DNA of 7,116 bases from Nitrospirota bacterium (GTDB lineage Bacteria; Nitrospinota; Nitrospinia; Nitrospinales; VA-1): NCBI GenBank assembly GCA_003235465.1, contig QJWD01000311.1, forward strand, positions 1 to 7,116. Direction: 5' to 3'. The position numbers and the translations under genes are program-made. The notes below the pieces were generated by a model. The model did not search any database, had not been told where the DNA came from, and saw only the letters and a list, made by a program, of their open reading frames with translations. Numbering within the stretch: the first letter of the stretch is position 1; every line of letters begins with the position of its first letter. Shown piece after piece: positions 4,612-7,116 of this stretch.

Positions 4612-7116
4612 TCGATTTTCGCCGAGAAGATCGTCGGCCTGTATGTCGACTTTCTCTGGTTTGCTAAACACGGCCTGGGCCAGGTTTTGTGGACGGTGCT
4701 GGGCGCCCAGCTCGGCCTCGGGCTTGCCTCCGGCGTGCTGATGTTCATCGTGACCCACGGCGTTTTACGCCGCGTGTACCACAAGAGCTCGCACCTGCCG
4801 GTGCACCTGTCCGATCAGGTGCGGCGCGAGATGCCGTTTCTCGACCTGGTCGCCTCCAACCTCGGGCCGCTCTTGTTCGCCGCGCCCCTCGTGCTCTCGA
4901 TCATGACGGGGCTGGTCATGGCCGACCGCTGGGAAACCGTGCTCCTGTTCCTGAACGCGGTGCCCTTCGGCGCCGCCGACCCGGCGTTCGGCAAGGATTA
5001 TTCATTTTATCTCCTCACCCTGCCGTTCTGGGTGCTGTGCAAGGGCCTGATATGGGAAGCGCTGGTGGTCATTACCCTTGGCGTCAGCCTGATCTTCTTT
5101 TTCAAGCGCTACATCTTTTTCGGCGCGAACGGGCTTGAGGTACGGCAGGAGGGGCAGGTGACGCTGTCGATTCTGGCGGGGGTGTTCTTTCTCTTGTTTG
5201 CCGGCGAGTTTTACCTCGAGCGCTTTCATTTGCTCACCCAGGGCAACAGCGTGGTGGCGGGCATCGGTTACGCCGACGACCACGGCCGCCTGCCGGTGCT
5301 TTACCTGTTGTCCATTCTTGCCCTCGTGGGCGCACTGGTCAGCTTTCTCGGCGCGGCGGGCAAGAGCCTGAGGCGGGTGTTCATCGCCGCGGCGGGGGTG
5401 GGGCTGGTGTATCTCGTGGGCAATTTTTACCCCGGCCTGTTGCAAAAATTCGTCGTCACCCCCAACGAGCTCATCAAGGAGTCGCCCTACATCGAGCGCA
5501 CCATCGAGGCCACGCTCACCGGATACGGCCTCGACAGCACAGAAACCCGCGAGCTGACCGGCAGCGCCTCGCTCACCGCCGAGCACATCAAGGACAACAG
5601 CCCCACCATCGAGAACATCCGCCTGTGGGATGCCGAGCCCTTGCTCGACACGCTCGGCCAGTTGCAGGAGATCCGCACCTATTACGAATTCAATTCGGTG
5701 GATAACGACCGCTACCAGATCGACGGCACCTACCGGCAGACGCTCCTGTCGCCGCGCGAGCTGTTGTCCGCCAGCCTGCCGAACCGCACCTGGATCAACG
5801 AGCACCTGACGTTCACCCACGGCTACGGCGTGTCCCTGAGTCCGGTCAACGAGGTGACGCCGGAGGGCCTGCCGGTGCTGTTCATCAAGGACATTCCGCC
5901 GACCTCGACGATGGATCTCAAGGTGGAGCAGCCCGAGATCTACTTCGGCGAACTGGCGAGCGACCACGTCTTCGTCAACACCGACACGAAGGAGTTCGAC
6001 TACCCCGAGGGAGAAAAGAACGTTTACAAGAATTACCAGGGCGCGGGCGGGTTCGAGGTGTCCTCGCTGTTCAGGAAGGCGATGCTCGCCGCCCGCTTCA
6101 AGACGCTCAAAATTCTTTTCTCCAACGACATCCAGGGCGACAGCCGCGTGCTGATGTACCGCAATATCCGCGAGCGGGTGGATAAGGCGGCGCCGTTTCT
6201 CAGTTTCGACCGCGATCCCTACATGGTGATCTCGGAAGGGCGGCTGGTGTGGATGATCGACGCCTACACGCTCAGCGACAAGTTCCCCTATTCGCAGAAG
6301 GTGCAGGGCTACGGCAACTACGTGCGCAATTCGGTGAAGATCACCATCGACGCCTACGACGGCACCATGCGGTTCTATGTGTTCGACGACAAGGACCCCA
6401 TCATCCTCACCTACCGGAAGATCTTCCCCAGCCTGTTCAGCGACAAAAGCGCCATGCCAAAGGATCTGGCCCGGCATGTGCGCTACCCGTCGGACCTGTT
6501 CGCGATCCAGACGGTGGTTTACGCCACCTACCACATGAAGACGCCGCAGGTGTTCTACAACAAGGAAGACCAGTGGGAGATCCCGGAGATCGACGGCAAG
6601 TTCATGCAGCCGTATTACACGATCATGAAGCTGCCGGGCAAGGAGCGCGAGGAATACATTTTGATGCTGCCGTTCACCCCGCGCGGCAAGAGCAACCTTT
6701 CGGCGTGGATGGTGGCGAGAAGCGACGGCGAGCACTACGGCAAGCTGGAGGTCTACCAGTTTCCGAAGCAGAAGCTGGTCTACGGCCCGAACCAGATCGT
6801 CGCGCGCATCAACCAGGACGCCGAGATCTCGCGCCAGATCTCCCTGTGGGACCAGCGCGGCTCGAGCGTGATCCAGGGCAACCTGCTCGTCATCCCGATC
6901 GAGGAATCGCTGATCTACGTCCGCCCGCTTTACCTGAAAGCCGACGCCGGAAAAATTCCCGAGCTCAAGCGCGTCATCGTCGGCTACGAGGACAACATCG
7001 CCATGGAGCCCACCCTGGACGGCGCCCTCAAAAAGCTCTTCAGCGGGCTGTTTAAGGATGCGCCGGAGAGCGAAAGAGGGCCGGAGGCCGGTTCGCCTGC
7101 CCAGCCAGACGCCGAG
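4558..7116 (+). CDS. UPF0182 family membrane protein (3' end beyond window)
   Basis: 853 codons are visible with no stop; the family is usually about 900-1000 residues, so only a short tail is missing. Seven membrane segments are expected near residues 7-27, 43-66, 102-122, 155-182, 201-220, 245-265 and 273-291, after a basic start (MKNGKKW). A large soluble domain, probably extracytoplasmic, follows. Family landmarks are clear: DYSFYLLTLP (147-156), QKFVVTPNELIKESPYIERT (296-315), NIRLWDAEPLLDTLGQLQ, IRTYYEFNSVDNDRYQIDG, TWINEHLTFTHGYG, PEIYFGE, the DPYMVISEG region with DAYTLSDKFPYS, and YGPNQIVARINQD near the end. The function of the family is not established. The last visible residues (GPEAGSPAQPDAE) are low-complexity and acidic, a typical family tail. 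Start is GTG with SD GAGGAG. A degenerate copy of the gene's start lies directly upstream. Confidence 0.95.
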   Translation, partial: MKNGKKWLVILFVVFVIGSIFAEKIVGLYVDFLWFAKHGLGQVLWTVLGAQLGLGLASGVLMFIVTHGVLRRVYHKSSHLPVHLSDQVRREMPFLDLVASNLGPLLFAAPLVLSIMTGLVMADRWETVLLFLNAVPFGAADPAFGKDYSFYLLTLPFWVLCKGLIWEALVVITLGVSLIFFFKRYIFFGANGLEVRQEGQVTLSILAGVFFLLFAGEFYLERFHLLTQGNSVVAGIGYADDHGRLPVLYLLSILALVGALVSFLGAAGKSLRRVFIAAAGVGLVYLVGNFYPGLLQKFVVTPNELIKESPYIERTIEATLTGYGLDSTETRELTGSASLTAEHIKDNSPTIENIRLWDAEPLLDTLGQLQEIRTYYEFNSVDNDRYQIDGTYRQTLLSPRELLSASLPNRTWINEHLTFTHGYGVSLSPVNEVTPEGLPVLFIKDIPPTSTMDLKVEQPEIYFGELASDHVFVNTDTKEFDYPEGEKNVYKNYQGAGGFEVSSLFRKAMLAARFKTLKILFSNDIQGDSRVLMYRNIRERVDKAAPFLSFDRDPYMVISEGRLVWMIDAYTLSDKFPYSQKVQGYGNYVRNSVKITIDAYDGTMRFYVFDDKDPIILTYRKIFPSLFSDKSAMPKDLARHVRYPSDLFAIQTVVYATYHMKTPQVFYNKEDQWEIPEIDGKFMQPYYTIMKLPGKEREEYILMLPFTPRGKSNLSAWMVARSDGEHYGKLEVYQFPKQKLVYGPNQIVARINQDAEISRQISLWDQRGSSVIQGNLLVIPIEESLIYVRPLYLKADAGKIPELKRVIVGYEDNIAMEPTLDGALKKLFSGLFKDAPESERGPEAGSPAQPDAE

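Noticed and set aside
5002..6735. A 577-codon open frame on the minus strand
   Set aside because: It is antisense to the well-recognised UPF0182 coding sequence and shows only the low-information His/Val/Arg-rich composition of a shadow frame.
6249..7055. A 268-codon plus-strand open frame
   Set aside because: It is an alternative frame within UPF0182, rich in Arg and Pro, with no domain and no SD.

Overview
The window looks like a GC-rich (roughly 60% by eye) Gram-negative bacterial chromosome. Evidence: a muropeptide-recycling ligase (Mpl, a Gram-negative envelope enzyme), strong GC3 codon bias in all genes, and a signal-peptide gene at the left edge. Mpl together with a UPF0182 membrane protein would fit a deltaproteobacterial- or Nitrospinota-like lineage, but that placement is a weak inference. 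There are no rRNA, tRNA, CRISPR or transposon signals.

Layout, left to right. (1) Positions 1-84, minus strand: the first 28 codons of an exported protein, consisting almost entirely of a signal peptide. (2) 85-255: a divergent intergenic region with a strong sigma70-type promoter (TTGACT-N17-TACAAT) so close to the mpl ATG that mpl is probably leaderless, a GC hairpin, and a weak minus-strand promoter. (3) 256-1659: mpl. (4) 1691-2812: a 373-residue protein with a radical-SAM-like barrel but no CX3CX2C motif; it follows mpl by 31 bases and is probably co-transcribed. (5) 2924-3808: a true radical SAM enzyme (CX3CX2C at residues 31-38) with a C-terminal SPASM-like cysteine set, apparently with its own promoter. 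(6) 3916-4467: a thioredoxin-fold redoxin (CNHCP). (7) 4558 to the window end: a UPF0182 membrane protein, 853 codons seen, 3' end missing. All five are on the plus strand.

The two most interesting points are the neighbouring pair made of a cluster-binding radical SAM enzyme and a cysteine-less radical-SAM-like protein, which may form an undescribed two-protein system, and a degenerate ~70-base tandem duplication of the UPF0182 initiation region (SD, start and first hydrophobic codons) in the gap just before that gene. The redoxin could supply reducing equivalents to a cysteine-rich or Fe-S partner, but nothing in the sequence proves that. Mpl and UPF0182 both concern the cell envelope. The radical SAM pair has no recognisable substrate or precursor peptide in the window.
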